64,000 bases of DNA, from contig JADKIZ010000005.1 in the NCBI GenBank assembly GCA_016722445.1, forward strand, positions 235,563 to 299,562, given 5' to 3'. The notes under the pieces are model-generated. The model did no database searches. It was not told the DNA's origin and was given only the letters and a program-made list of their open reading frames with translations. This document shows positions 35,903-44,980 of this stretch, piece after piece (the first letter of the stretch is position 1; every line of letters starts with the position of its first letter). This DNA comes from Flavobacteriales bacterium (GTDB lineage Bacteria; Bacteroidota; Bacteroidia; Flavobacteriales_D; Sanyastnellaceae). The translations under genes and the position numbers were made by a program.

Positions 35903-38559
35903 CTACTCCTTCTCTTCCAACCACTTTGGAACTTTCTTTTTCGGTTTATCAGGAACGATTGGGTCTTCTTTCTTTGGCGCTTTCTTATTGTCTGGAGTTT
36001 GATCACCAGTGTCATTCTTCACTGGTTGATCATTGTCTTCCCATTCTAAACTGATGGTACTTCCACCCGGTGCTGTTTCCTGTTTGTAACTGCCCACGTT
36101 TTTATCCTTCTTAAACAAACCCAATTCCTCCTTCAGCAAGGCTTTCACATTCGCCTTTTCCGCTTCGATATCTTCCTTGCGCACCTCTTTCGCAAGTTCT
36201 CTATCCATCGCAAAAACGGGATTCTCTGTGGTTCCTTTCATTGATATATAGAGGCGCTTTCCCAAACCGTCATCGGATTCCTGCCATTCCTTTTCCTTTC
36301 TTACCAAAACATCCCGAAGGTTAAATCCGATGGCGTAATCTATTTGATTATCGAAAGTGTGTTTTCCTTTCGCGGTAATATCCAAAGCACTACTGTGAAT
36401 GTCCATCATCGGAATGGTGATCAACCGATCTCGAATTTCAATGACGTTTTCCAGTTTTGAAAATGAAATGTCTTTCATCCTTTCCGCAAACTTGTCCTCA
36501 TTCACAAAAGGAGCGATCAACTTATTTTCTCGTATGTATTGTGCAATATCTTGTAATGATTCCAATCCAATCAATTCACCATTGGTAATTGAAATATCAA
36601 TCACACTTTCCACTTTGTCCATCACAACATCGAGAGAAGTGGTAATGGGAGTTCTGAACTGCACCGTAGCATTGGCGGTACCACGCAAGTGTTTATCCTG
36701 GATAAAATCCTGATCAAAGTTTTCGAATTCAGTGAAAAGTTTGTTGATGTTGATGCTTTGCAAAGAGGCCAGACAATTGAGTCGATAGAGATCCGCCGAT
36801 GTTCTGTTCATCACAATTTGCGCGGAAAATTCGCCATCAGCAGTTTTGAAAGCAACAGGATCAATAGTCAAGACACCCAGATCCAATTTAGCATCGCCGC
36901 GCACCTGTGTAGCTTCAAATTTGCGAAAGACGAATTTATCGACCTTGCAATTCAAATCAAAATCGATTCTCATTGGAAGTTCGAATAAATACTGATTGGA
37001 AGAAGAAGAACCAGAATTGGTTTCAACAAGATTGGTAAAATCAATCAACTTGCTTCGCAGTTGTGCATCCAACTGCAAGTGTTCTACATCACTGGATAAA
37101 AAAGGAATGAGATTATTCAAAGAACCATTGATTGCAAAATCACTTCCATTCACATGACCACTTAAACTTCTGATCAGCACATTGCGGCGATCAAAATCAG
37201 CTTCCGCATAAAGTTGATCAAATACACGATTTGAATTTTTTAAACGAACCACGCCATTCTGTAGCGTTGCAGATCCCGACGTAAGCAATGAGCGCCAGTT
37301 GTAAGAAGAATCCGACTCTACATAATCCAGTTTACCATTTATAGCGGTGTTAATCGATAAACTTCCTTGAAATATTTCGAGGGTATCCAATGAGAAAAAA
37401 TTTCTAAGTGCCGCGAGATCAATTGAAGCTCCAAGTTGTAAATCAAATTCCGGTTGATGCAAATTCTTCAAGGTTCCATTCAAGGAAATCAACCCCTCGT
37501 GCAGGTTTGCTTGTGCCTGACTAATTTTTAACTGATCTCCGCTTTTTCCTCTTTCATAACGAATATCAAAACTCAAGTTTTGCAATGATGTACCGGATTC
37601 ACGATGTTTGAATTTACCATCGTGCATCACAGTGTGTACCTCAACAAATGGGGTGTTTTTCCCAGAAGTTTTCCTTTGATTGAAAATATCGAGTGATACT
37701 TCACCGGATGGGCGTAATCCGCCATCGACTCCTTTTGGCTCTTAGGTAAAACAGAAATGAGTTCATCGAGATCAACATCATCACCTTGAATGGTGAGGTC
37801 AACAGATGAATCGTCTGATGTATTCACAAAGCCACTTAAGAGAAAATGGATCTTTTCAATGTCCACTTCACATTTCTCAAAACTGTACAAACTCCTTTCT
37901 GTATCGGCATTTAGACTCGCTTCAATTTCAAGTCTGCGATTTACGGTGTAGTCTTCTTCCCCGTTGATGAGTTGATACAATTGTCCACTTAGCTCCGCAT
38001 CCACCGTAAACTGCTTACTACTGAAATTTCCAACTCCACTGGCTTCATCAGCGCTATAGTCCATAAAGAACTGCGCTTTATTGTCTTCGTAAAGTACACG
38101 TGTTTGAGACAATTTAATTTTTTCCAATTCCAATTGAACCTGACTGGTGTCGCCATCATCGGTTTTCCAAAAATGCCAATTGTCTTCTCCCTTCTTATTT
38201 TTTTCCAACTGACAAATGGCTTCATTGATATCGATCGAATGAACCTGATAATTGCCTCTGATTAAGTCCATCAGACTAAATTCCAAAAAGACTTTGCGGG
38301 CAAAAAAGAGTGTGTCCTTTTCCGCGAATGTTTCCTCCACATAGACATCTTCAAGTTGCAAAGCCGCATTGGGGAATGTTTCCCAGAAAGACAATTCAAT
38401 TTTTCCTATAGCAACTTCGGTAGTAAACGCTGATTTTGACTTCTCAAATGCGTAAGCCACAACATCATCCTCATAATACCGAACAACAATAAACAATGCC
38501 AACGCGATCAGTGCGATCAGGCTGAGCAGAATCACCAATATTCGTTTGAGGACTTTCAC
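35903..38559 (-). CDS. AsmA family protein, frameshifted
   Basis: Two frames (37627-38559 and 35903-37630) form one AsmA-like protein of about 885 residues. The first part has an N-terminal membrane anchor (ILVILLSLIALIALALFIVV) and the AsmA-type segment with SFWETFPNAALQLEDVYVEE. The second has the AsmA C-terminal region with repeated beta segments (NGTLKNLHQPEFDLQLGA, LDITAKGKHTFDNQIDYAIG) and ends in an acidic-basic low-complexity tail. Adding one base to the T run at 37656-37660 joins them in frame through KLLGKNTPFVEVH. AsmA proteins are thought to help move phospholipids to the outer membrane. A homopolymer read error is the likely cause of the break. Confidence 0.85.
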
Positions 38560-38617
38560 GTATCGTGCATTTCAGGGCTGTGGTGAAAGTAGAACACGAA
38601 ATCCGTAGGAAAATTTC

Positions 38618-38640
38618 ATGTCAGATTGAATTCTGACATG
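38618..38640 (-). terminator. Hairpin between the lipoprotein and AsmA genes, possible weak terminator
   Basis: A perfect 9-bp stem CATGTCAGA/TCTGACATG has a 6-base loop. On the minus strand it is followed by AAATTTTCC, a poor T tract, so termination would be partial. Confidence 0.45.
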
Positions 38641-38655
38641 CGTATGTGAATGAAC

Positions 38656-39168
38656 TCAGGACTTTATCCGGCGAAATTTGTCCTTTCTCTGAAAAGCCCG
38701 ACTGCGAAGCATTCTGTCAAATTCCCGGGAAGTCGGATCAACCAGCATGTATTCTTTGGTGGTTTCCGGATCCTGCACCATGACCGTTTTTGTCACGCGT
38801 GACAGTGAATTCTTGTTTTTTTCGCCTTCAATATTGAACCAATAAATATCGAATCCTTTTTTGCCGCGCGGACGCAATGCGGCTACTGTCCAGCGATCGC
38901 GCTTGCGCTGGTTGACGATATAGTACTTTCCATACTTGCGCATGATGTTGTCTTCATTCAGGATAAATCTCTCGTCCTTCACGCTATCCCGATAAATGAC
39001 CAATGTGTCTTTGATATCCGATTCAGAAACAAAAGTGCCCACACACTCCTCGGGAAATGTTGTCAAATTGGCTGTGTCATGAGGCATCGGTTGACGAAAT
39101 CCAAGTTCCTCGCAAGAGGTGAGCATTAAGCTTACGGCGATGAAAAAATAAATGAGGTTGTGTTTCAT
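38656..39168 (-). CDS. Small lipoprotein of unknown function
   Basis: This 170-residue protein starts at MKHNLIYFFIAVSLMLTSCEE, with a lipobox LTSC. The open frame extends upstream into the permease gene, but those residues are that gene's shadow. The mature part has strand-like segments (CVGTFVSESDIKDTLVIYRDS, RDRWTVAALRPRGKKGFDIYWF) and a basic C-terminus. I recognise no named family. It lies 14 bases after the permease gene on the same strand and probably belongs to its operon. Confidence 0.75.
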   Translation of the reverse strand: MKHNLIYFFIAVSLMLTSCEELGFRQPMPHDTANLTTFPEECVGTFVSESDIKDTLVIYRDSVKDERFILNEDNIMRKYGKYYIVNQRKRDRWTVAALRPRGKKGFDIYWFNIEGEKNKNSLSRVTKTVMVQDPETTKEYMLVDPTSREFDRMLRSRAFQRKDKFRRIKS

Positions 39169-39182
39169 GATATTCAACTTTG

Positions 39183-40415
39183 TTATTCCACTTTCATCAT
39201 GGCATTGCTTGCAAAACGCCGAACGAGAAGGCGAACAAGGGTAGCAGAAAAAAGCGAACCCATCAACACCACTGTAAGCAGAATACCTACCACGTCTATC
39301 GCATGAATGCTCACAGGATAGGCATCGACCATCGCACCTTCCAATCCAATCAAACCAAATTTCAATTGTGCGTAACACAATCCCAGTCCCAGAATCAAAC
39401 CCAATACCGCACCGATGAGATTGATGAGGATTCCTTCGTAGACAAAAATCCGTTCCACACCTGATGCATCAATTCCCATGCTGTTTAAAGTAAAAATGTC
39501 TTTTTTCTTCTCAATGATGAGCATGGTGAGAGAAGCGATGATATTGAAACAGGCGATCAACAAGATAAACAACAAGATCAGGAATGTCGCCCACTTTTCT
39601 GATGCATTCGTTTTATAGACCAACGCATTTTTTTCATATCGCGTTTCAATTTTCAGCCCTTGAGGTAAGATACTACTCAGTTTTGTTTTCACCGCTTCTG
39701 ATTCATCATCATTCTCAAGAAAAATTTCAATGGAAGAAATATCGTTTTCCATTTCAAACAATTTTCTAGCGAATGCCAGTGGAACAATTACGTATTTGCC
39801 ATCAAGTTCTGCATTCACGGAAAAGATTCCACTCACATTAATGGCTTCTCGATTGAATGCATTTTCCTTATAACGTGAGAGTTTTCTTCCGCGTATCGGC
39901 GCATTCACATTCATCACCGTTGGTGCATAGTCGTAGAGCGGCATATACAATTCACTGCGAACGCCCAAACCAACAACGGCATAGAAATAATTTTTGTCTT
40001 CCAGCAAAAAATCACCTTCATAAACCATACTATCGATGGGGGAAAGGCTGAGGTAATTTTCGTCGACACCTTTTACTGTGGCCACGGCATTATGATCAAC
40101 ATATGTCAACCATGCATCTTCTTCAATCACACGACTCACACCGCGAATTCCTCCGAGGTTCATGATGGCCTGATCAGTCAGGAGTGAATCTGGAAATGAC
40201 TTTCCTTCTGAAGGAATGATTGTAAGCGGAGTATCAAAATTGGCAAAAAGATCCTTCACCAATTCATCAATACCGTTGAATGCACTCAACACACAAATCA
40301 TGGCTGCCGTGATAAATGCAACGACCAACATGGAAATGGTTGATATCAGATTGATGATACCCCGCGATTTTTTCGCAAACAGGTGACGACGTGCTATGAA
40401 AAAAGAAACATCCAC
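39183..40415 (-). CDS. FtsX-like/LolE-type ABC transporter permease
   Basis: This 410-residue protein has a membrane segment near the N-terminus (GIINLISTISMLVVAFITAAMICVL), a large periplasmic region (about 50-270) and three C-terminal membrane segments (WATFLILLFILLIACFNIIASL, GILINLIGAVLGLILGLGLCY, AIDVVGILLTVVLMGSLFSATL). This is the LolC/E (FtsX) arrangement. In Bacteroidota such permeases are annotated as the lipoprotein-releasing system that hands lipoproteins to the outer membrane. It begins 8 bases after rbfA, so the two are co-transcribed. No ATPase gene is adjacent. Confidence 0.9.
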   Translation of the reverse strand: MDVSFFIARRHLFAKKSRGIINLISTISMLVVAFITAAMICVLSAFNGIDELVKDLFANFDTPLTIIPSEGKSFPDSLLTDQAIMNLGGIRGVSRVIEEDAWLTYVDHNAVATVKGVDENYLSLSPIDSMVYEGDFLLEDKNYFYAVVGLGVRSELYMPLYDYAPTVMNVNAPIRGRKLSRYKENAFNREAINVSGIFSVNAELDGKYVIVPLAFARKLFEMENDISSIEIFLENDDESEAVKTKLSSILPQGLKIETRYEKNALVYKTNASEKWATFLILLFILLIACFNIIASLTMLIIEKKKDIFTLNSMGIDASGVERIFVYEGILINLIGAVLGLILGLGLCYAQLKFGLIGLEGAMVDAYPVSIHAIDVVGILLTVVLMGSLFSATLVRLLVRRFASNAMMKVE

Positions 40416-40423
40416 GAAAAGGC

Positions 40424-40765
40424 TTATTTCCCCTTGAGCAATTTGTCGATTTCTTCGAAATAATCGAGCGAATCATCGATGAAAAAACTCAATTCCGGAA
40501 TCTTCCGAATTTGTTTTCCAACTCTTTCGCCCAAAAGCCTTCTGATCTGATGATTCTTTTCATTGACCAAAGCAAGTCCTTCCTCCTTTTTATTCGTAGG
40601 AAAAAAACTCAGATAAGCTTTGGCAACGCCCATATCGGGAGAAACGCGAACGATGGTGACGGTCACCATCATTCCGCCGAACATGGAATTCATGTTTTGC
40701 TGAAAGATGATGGCTAGCTCGCGTTTGATCAGCGAGCCGATTTTTTCGAGTCTGACACTGGACAT
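40424..40765 (-). CDS. rbfA: Ribosome-binding factor A
   Basis: This 113-residue protein has the full RbfA pattern: SVRLEKIGSLIKRELAIIFQQ, VTVTIVRVSPDMGVAKAYLSF, KNHQIRRLLGERVGKQIRKIPELSFFIDDSLDYFEEIDKLL. RbfA is a KH-fold protein that binds 16S rRNA during late maturation of the 30S subunit. An exact TACTTTTG box ends only 5 bases before the ATG, so the transcript is likely leaderless or nearly so. It leads the minus-strand run rbfA, permease, lipoprotein, AsmA, rsmF. Confidence 0.93.
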   Translation of the reverse strand: MSSVRLEKIGSLIKRELAIIFQQNMNSMFGGMMVTVTIVRVSPDMGVAKAYLSFFPTNKKEEGLALVNEKNHQIRRLLGERVGKQIRKIPELSFFIDDSLDYFEEIDKLLKGK

Positions 40766-40769
40766 GGCA

Positions 40770-40777
40770 CAAAAGTA
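40770..40777 (-). promoter_or_regulatory. -7 box (TACTTTTG) abutting rbfA
   Basis: This is an exact TAnnTTTG match on the minus strand with 4 bases between the G and the ATG. A TTG sits about 23 bases upstream of it. Confidence 0.6.
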
Positions 40778-40821
40778 AGCCTGTCTGAAGGTTTACCTGC
40801 CAATCACATTTTATTTGCAGC

Positions 40822-41313
40822 ATGAATGATGTACAAATCAGGCGAGGTCTACCTGGCGACATTCCCCAGACACTCCAATTGGTGCGGGAACTGGCATTGT
40901 TTGAGCGGGCACCGCAGGAAGTGACCAATACGGAAGCCATGATGCTTGAAGATGGTTTTGGTCCAAATCCGGTATTCGGTTTGTTCGTGGCAGAGTCTGA
41001 AGGAAAAATCGTGGGCATCGCGATTCATTATGTACGTTACTCCACCTGGAAAGGAAAAATGCTTTACCTCGAAGATATTGTGGTTACCGAGAACCAACGT
41101 GGAAATGGAATCGGGCATCTGCTCTTCGAAGCATGTATGGATTATGCCATTGAAAAAAATTATGAAGGCATGATTTGGCAAGTCCTGGACTGGAATAAGG
41201 ATGCCATCCGCTTTTACAAAAAATATGAAGCCGTGCTTGATCCGGAGTGGGTCAATGGCAAGCTGTCGCGCAGTATGATGCTCGATTGGAAAAATAAAAC
41301 GACAATGAAGTGA
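40822..41313 (+). CDS. GNAT family N-acetyltransferase
   Basis: This 163-residue protein begins VQIRRGLPGDIPQTLQLVRELA and has VFGLFVAESEGKIVGIAIHY, LEDIVVTENQRGNGIG (the acetyl-CoA-binding R/Q-x-x-G-x-G/A loop) and DWNKDAIRFYKKYEA. This matches the GNAT fold close to diamine/thialysine N-acetyltransferases (SSAT-like). The acceptor may be a polyamine or an amino acid analogue, which is inferred only from similarity. It is divergent from rbfA and its stop lies 35 bases before the aspartate kinase start. Confidence 0.88.
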   Translation: MNDVQIRRGLPGDIPQTLQLVRELALFERAPQEVTNTEAMMLEDGFGPNPVFGLFVAESEGKIVGIAIHYVRYSTWKGKMLYLEDIVVTENQRGNGIGHLLFEACMDYAIEKNYEGMIWQVLDWNKDAIRFYKKYEAVLDPEWVNGKLSRSMMLDWKNKTTMK

Positions 41314-41326
41314 AGCATGGACGATG

Positions 41327-41334
41327 TAATTTCG
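41327..41334 (+). promoter_or_regulatory. -7 box (TAATTTCG) for the aspartate kinase gene
   Basis: TAATTTCG, one base off consensus, ends 14 bases before the ATG at 41349. It argues for that start over the in-frame one at 41310, which overlaps the GNAT gene. Confidence 0.4.
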
Positions 41335-41348
41335 TTCACAGAAATACT

Positions 41349-42623
41349 ATGGCGCAAGACAATCATCAAATCCGCGTTTTCAAATTCGGTGGTGCATCCG
41401 TAAAAGATGCAGCAGCAGTGCGCAATGTCGCATCGATCCTGCGAAAATACTCAGGTGAAAAAATCGTGGTGGTGATCAGCGCCATGGGCAAAACCACCAA
41501 CGCACTTGAAGTCATTCATCAGGCGCGCTTTCATGGAAATGACTACAAACAAGATGTTGCAGCATTGAAGGCATTCCATGTAAGCATTGCCAAAGACCTT
41601 GGTCTCGAAGGTGATGAAAAGTTGAAATCACTTTATGATCAATTTGATCATTTCGATGAAGTATTGGCCAGTCCATGTTCCAGACAGTTCGATATGGAAT
41701 ACGATCAATTGGTTTGTTATGGTGAATTGTTTTCTACTGCGCTGGTACACTCATTTTTACATCAGGAAAAAATGTCAACGCACTGGCTTGATGTTCGCCA
41801 AATCATCCGCACCGACAATAGATTTCGTGATGCAAGAATCAACTGGGAACACAGCACCGCCAATATCGGACAGTTGCTCCATGCTTTCGAAAAAAAGGAC
41901 ATTGTCGTTGTGCAGGGATTTATCGGTTCCACTTCTGTAGGACTTTCCACAACACTTGGCCGCGAAGGTTCCGATTTCACCGCAGCCATCATGGCTTATT
42001 TGCTCAATGCGCAAGACGTCACTATTTGGAAGGATGTACCAGGTATGCTCAATGCAGATCCAAAATGGTTCAAAGACACTGTGAAATTGGATAAAATATC
42101 ATTTCGCGAAGCCATCGAGCTGGCGTATTACGGAGCAAGTGTTATTCACCCGAAAACAATCAAACCACTCCAGAATAAAAACATTCCTCTTTACATCAAA
42201 TCGTTTATCCAACCCGACGCTGAAGGCAGTGTGATTCAGGAAAGCATGGACCAAGATCATTTGGTGCCAAGCTATATTTTTAAGGCGAATCAAGTTCTCA
42301 TTTCCATCACGCCAAAAGACTTCAGTTTTATCGTTGAAGATAACCTGAAAGAAATTTTCGATCTTCTGGCGCAACTTGGAATTCGCATTAGTCTGATGGA
42401 AAATTCAGCCATCAGTTTTTCCATTTGTACCGATAAAGATTCTTATAAGCTCGAGAGTCTTTTTGATGCCTTGCGGCAGAGTTATCAGGTGCGATATAAC
42501 GAAGATCTTACCCTCATCACAGTGCGGCACTGGGACGACAAAACCCTGCAGATGCTGACATCAGGCAAAGAAGTATTGTTGGAACAACGGAGCCGGCAAA
42601 CGGTGAGGATGGTGGTAAGGTGA
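41349..42623 (+). CDS. lysC: Aspartate kinase (monofunctional)
   Basis: This 424-residue protein starts at MAQDNHQIRVFKFGGASVKD, whose KFGGAS is the kinase family signature. It has VVISAMGKTTN, a middle region with YGELFSTAL and GREGSDFTAAIMAYLLNA, then EAIELAYYGASVIHPKTI. The C-terminus forms two ACT domains (QVLISITPKDFSF, LGIRISLMENSAISFSIC). The enzyme phosphorylates aspartate as the first step to lysine, threonine, methionine and diaminopimelate, and the ACT domains usually bind an end-product inhibitor. No homoserine dehydrogenase domain is fused. The upstream TAATTTCG supports the start. Confidence 0.93.
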   Translation: MAQDNHQIRVFKFGGASVKDAAAVRNVASILRKYSGEKIVVVISAMGKTTNALEVIHQARFHGNDYKQDVAALKAFHVSIAKDLGLEGDEKLKSLYDQFDHFDEVLASPCSRQFDMEYDQLVCYGELFSTALVHSFLHQEKMSTHWLDVRQIIRTDNRFRDARINWEHSTANIGQLLHAFEKKDIVVVQGFIGSTSVGLSTTLGREGSDFTAAIMAYLLNAQDVTIWKDVPGMLNADPKWFKDTVKLDKISFREAIELAYYGASVIHPKTIKPLQNKNIPLYIKSFIQPDAEGSVIQESMDQDHLVPSYIFKANQVLISITPKDFSFIVEDNLKEIFDLLAQLGIRISLMENSAISFSICTDKDSYKLESLFDALRQSYQVRYNEDLTLITVRHWDDKTLQMLTSGKEVLLEQRSRQTVRMVVR

Positions 42624-43293
42624 TTATTCTGTTGAGGCAGAAAGCACCAACATGAATTGTTTCGCGCAGGGATTACAGGTACACTGATTTTTCTTTCGTG
42701 TTCTTTGCGTGAAATTTCTTTGTGAATTTTGGTGGTTTCAAAAATGTTTGACTTGAAGACCGTATTCGTCGGAAACACTTCATTCCAGATTGACAACTTT
42801 GTTGGGACTTCTTGGAATTTTCTCAAAGGCCGTCAGCACCAACATAAGGTATTTCGCAAAGCGAATATGTGTGTTCTGAATTTTCTCCTTCATTCTTTTT
42901 GCCTTGATGCAAAAAGAAGCAAAAAAATCAAGGCTATTGAGTAAATCCTTGAAATCCTCAACATCTCCGGGCAGACCAATCGGAACACCTCCTTCATTCA
43001 AAAATGAATCAACCGATGCCCTTCGCGGAAACTAAGGTGGTCATTTTTGAATTCAGTCGTCAAACACCCTATTGCTCTTTTGCCCTGCGATGTTGGGATT
43101 TCTAAGGATTTTCTCAAAGGCCGGTCCGCGTACGAAAGGATTAATCCAAGATAAGTTTTTCGATTTTCTTTTGTGGATTCAGTGCGGGCGGTGCGCAAAA
43201 GTGATTTGCTAAAGGTTTGAGATCCCGATACAGAAAATCATCGATGGGAAGGATTACAAAGCTTGCGTTATGCTGGATTTTCCTATCGGGATG

Positions 43294-43349
43294 ATCAGCC
43301 GTAATGATTCAGTGCGGCCCTACGGGCCTTCTGAATCATAACGGCTGAT
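43294..43349. repeat. 56-bp near-perfect palindrome
   Basis: Arms of 19 bases (43294-43312 and 43331-43349) match with one mismatch, and an inner GGCCC/GGGCC pair extends the stem. There is no T tract on the plus strand, and on the minus strand it lies beyond the neighbouring terminator, so it is not a simple terminator. It may be a REP-like element. Confidence 0.65.
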
Positions 43350-43380
43350 AAAAAAACTACCCCGGTATTACCCGGGGTAG
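43350..43380 (-). terminator. Terminator of the DUF2795 gene
   Basis: On the minus strand CTACCCCGG pairs with CCGGGGTAG around a 6-base loop and is followed by seven T. It lies about 65 bases past the stop codon. Confidence 0.85.
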
Positions 43381-43443
43381 CTCCCTTTTACCATGAAAAC
43401 AACAAGTATCTCTTTCAAAATACCTGTTTACGGTGAATGTCTT

Positions 43444-43665
43444 TTAGTATTCGTCTTCATTGAAGAAGAAATCTTCTTTGGTCGGATAATCCGGCCAGAT
43501 ATCTTCAATGGTATCGAATACTTCTTCGTCGTCCTCGATCTGCTGAAGGTTTTCTACCACTTCCAGCGGAGCTCCGGTGCGCATGGCAAAGTCGATCAAT
43601 TCGTCTTTCGTCGCCGGCCATGGCGCATCTTCGAGGTATGATGCTAATTCTAGTGTCCAATACAT
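43444..43665 (-). CDS. DUF2795 family small acidic protein
   Basis: This 73-residue protein contains MYWTLELASYLEDAPWPATK, then DELIDFAMRTGAPLEVVENL and an acidic tail with EDIWPDYPTKEDFFFNEDEY. This closely fits DUF2795, a small, highly conserved protein of Bacteroidota with no established function. It is strongly acidic. A TACTTTCG box lies upstream and a clear terminator follows, so it is transcribed alone. Confidence 0.88.
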   Translation of the reverse strand: MYWTLELASYLEDAPWPATKDELIDFAMRTGAPLEVVENLQQIEDDEEVFDTIEDIWPDYPTKEDFFFNEDEY

Positions 43666-43705
43666 AGTGTCAGTAGGTTATTTGAATCCAACTCTTATCG
43701 AGTCG

Positions 43706-43713
43706 CGAAAGTA
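43706..43713 (-). promoter_or_regulatory. -7 box (TACTTTCG) for the DUF2795 gene
   Basis: One base off TAnnTTTG, with a TTTG 15 bases further upstream (43729-43732). It lies about 40 bases before the ATG. Confidence 0.45.
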
Positions 43714-43773
43714 AAAATTTCAGCTATTCAAACAACATCTGAATGAAATTCTTCAAAAAAACTTCTTTTTCTA

Positions 43774-44325
43774 CTAACCACGCGGCTTCCAGGGTACCTC
43801 CCTCGCTTCATTCTCCCAAGAGACCATCCTGGCGAGTACAAAAAGGTAGTCGCTCAGCCTGTTCACGTAGTGCAAGATAACACCAGAAACGGGTTCTTGT
43901 TCATTGAGGTAGGTCAAAGATCTTTCAGCCCGGCGACAAATACATCTCGCAATATGGCAATGAGAGACCGTTGGGTGTCCTCCCGGTAAGATGAAATTTT
44001 TCATCTCTGGGAGAAGCGCTTCCATGCCGTCCATTCCATCTTCCAGCTTTTTCACATCCGATTCGGTAATCTCAGGCAATTGCATTTTCCCGACATGTTC
44101 GGGATCCAGAGCCAGGTGACTCCCAATCACAAACAACCTGTCCTGGATTTCCAGCAACATTGCGGCGTGGCTTGTGCCATTCAATAAATCTGCCAGCAGC
44201 CCAATATACGAATTCAACTCATCGATATTGCCATATGCTTCAATGCGGCTATGATGCTTGGGAACACGCTTCCCTCCCAGTAACCCTGTGGTTCCATCGT
44301 CGCCTTTCCGGGTGTAAATCTTCAT
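43774..44325 (-). CDS. ATP:cob(I)alamin adenosyltransferase, PduO type
   Basis: This 183-residue protein starts MKIYTRKGDDGTTGLLGGKR, the PduO-type ATP-binding N-terminus, and has RIEAYGNIDELNSYIGL, FILPGGHPTVSHCHIARCICRRAER and LNRLSDYLF-like VNRLSDYLFVLAR. It transfers the adenosyl group of ATP to cob(I)alamin to make coenzyme B12. The upstream in-frame start at 44340 is excluded because an exact TACTTTTG promoter box (44330-44337) lies between the two. The ATG is only 5 bases after that box, so the mRNA is probably near-leaderless. Confidence 0.93.
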   Translation of the reverse strand: MKIYTRKGDDGTTGLLGGKRVPKHHSRIEAYGNIDELNSYIGLLADLLNGTSHAAMLLEIQDRLFVIGSHLALDPEHVGKMQLPEITESDVKKLEDGMDGMEALLPEMKNFILPGGHPTVSHCHIARCICRRAERSLTYLNEQEPVSGVILHYVNRLSDYLFVLARMVSWENEAREVPWKPRG

Positions 44326-44329
44326 GAAC

Positions 44330-44337
44330 CAAAAGTA
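44330..44337 (-). promoter_or_regulatory. -7 box (TACTTTTG) abutting the cobalamin adenosyltransferase gene
   Basis: This is an exact TAnnTTTG match on the minus strand, with 4 bases between it and the ATG at 44325. It decides the start. Confidence 0.6.
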
Positions 44338-44449
44338 CATGTATATTGAGAAGCCACACTTCGCAAAAGCCCATTACAGGTGTTTTACGGATTGAGGTCG
44401 ATCACTTTTGTTTGGTTTATCACTTCATTTGCACCCGAATTTGATTTTC

Positions 44450-44884
44450 ATGCAAAAAGACATCGCCAAACAGGAAAGATACGACAGGGCATATTTAAGA
44501 ATGGCCGTTGAATGGGCTACTCTATCACATTGTACACGGAAAAAAGTAGGTGCGTTGCTCGTGCGCGACAATATGATCATCAGCGATGGATACAATGGCA
44601 CTCCAAGCGGTTTCCCCAACGATTGTGAAGATGATCATGGAGATACCCAATGGTATGTGCTCCACGCTGAAGCCAACGCCATCATGAAAGTGGCGCGCTC
44701 AACCAATAACGCAAAGGATTCTACACTTTATATCACACTATCACCTTGCAAAGAATGTTGCAAACTCATCCTGCAGGCAGGTATACGCAGACTCGTGTAC
44801 ATCCAGGAATACAAAGACACAACCGGATTGAAATTCCTTCATAGCGCTGGTGTGGATATTGTTCATCTGGAACCAGAATCTTAA
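44450..44884 (+). CDS. dCMP deaminase (ComEB/CDA-like)
   Basis: This 144-residue protein starts at MQKDIAKQERYDRAYL. It carries the zinc motifs LHAEANAIM (His, catalytic Glu) and SPCKECCKLIL (two Cys), and the substrate loop SDGYNGTPSGFPNDCED typical of deoxycytidylate deaminases. These convert dCMP to dUMP for thymidylate synthesis. The frame is open from 44408, but those residues fall across a TTCATTTG promoter-like box (44424-44431), so I use 44450. Confidence 0.92.
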   Translation: MQKDIAKQERYDRAYLRMAVEWATLSHCTRKKVGALLVRDNMIISDGYNGTPSGFPNDCEDDHGDTQWYVLHAEANAIMKVARSTNNAKDSTLYITLSPCKECCKLILQAGIRRLVYIQEYKDTTGLKFLHSAGVDIVHLEPES

Positions 44885-44917
44885 ACAGACGCCGCGAATC
44901 TCACAATTTTTCATTAC

Positions 44918-44952
44918 CACTGACGTAAACATCCTTTCACTGACGTAATTTG
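44918..44952 (+). promoter_or_regulatory. Direct repeats CACTGACGTAA overlapping a -7-like box
   Basis: Two exact copies of CACTGACGTAA (44918-44928 and 44938-44948) are spaced 20 bases start to start, two turns of the helix. The second runs into TAATTTGC, a near -7 element, 28 bases before the S41 protease ATG. The layout suits a regulator binding one face of the DNA at the promoter. Confidence 0.5.
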
Positions 44953-44980
44953 CGTTTGTATACGGAAGTATATCCTACTC

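Larger units (their letters stand above)
42624..43443. other. 820-bp non-coding stretch with repeats and a large palindrome
   Basis: The open frames here lack family features and I call no gene. It contains a 32-bp direct repeat (42801-42832 and 43092-43123, 28 of 32 bases equal, with TTTTCTCAAAGGCCG conserved), a T/A-rich inverted segment near 42895-42930 typical of Bacteroidota spacers, the 56-base palindrome at 43294-43349, and the terminator of the minus-strand gene at 43444. A GGATTCAGTGCGGGC near 43182 echoes the palindrome's loop-side sequence. Confidence 0.55.

Noticed and set aside
42624..43198. Small frames (71, 73, 66 residues) in the gene-free region
   Set aside because: They overlap each other on both strands, have no promoter or family features, and are spanned by a direct repeat.
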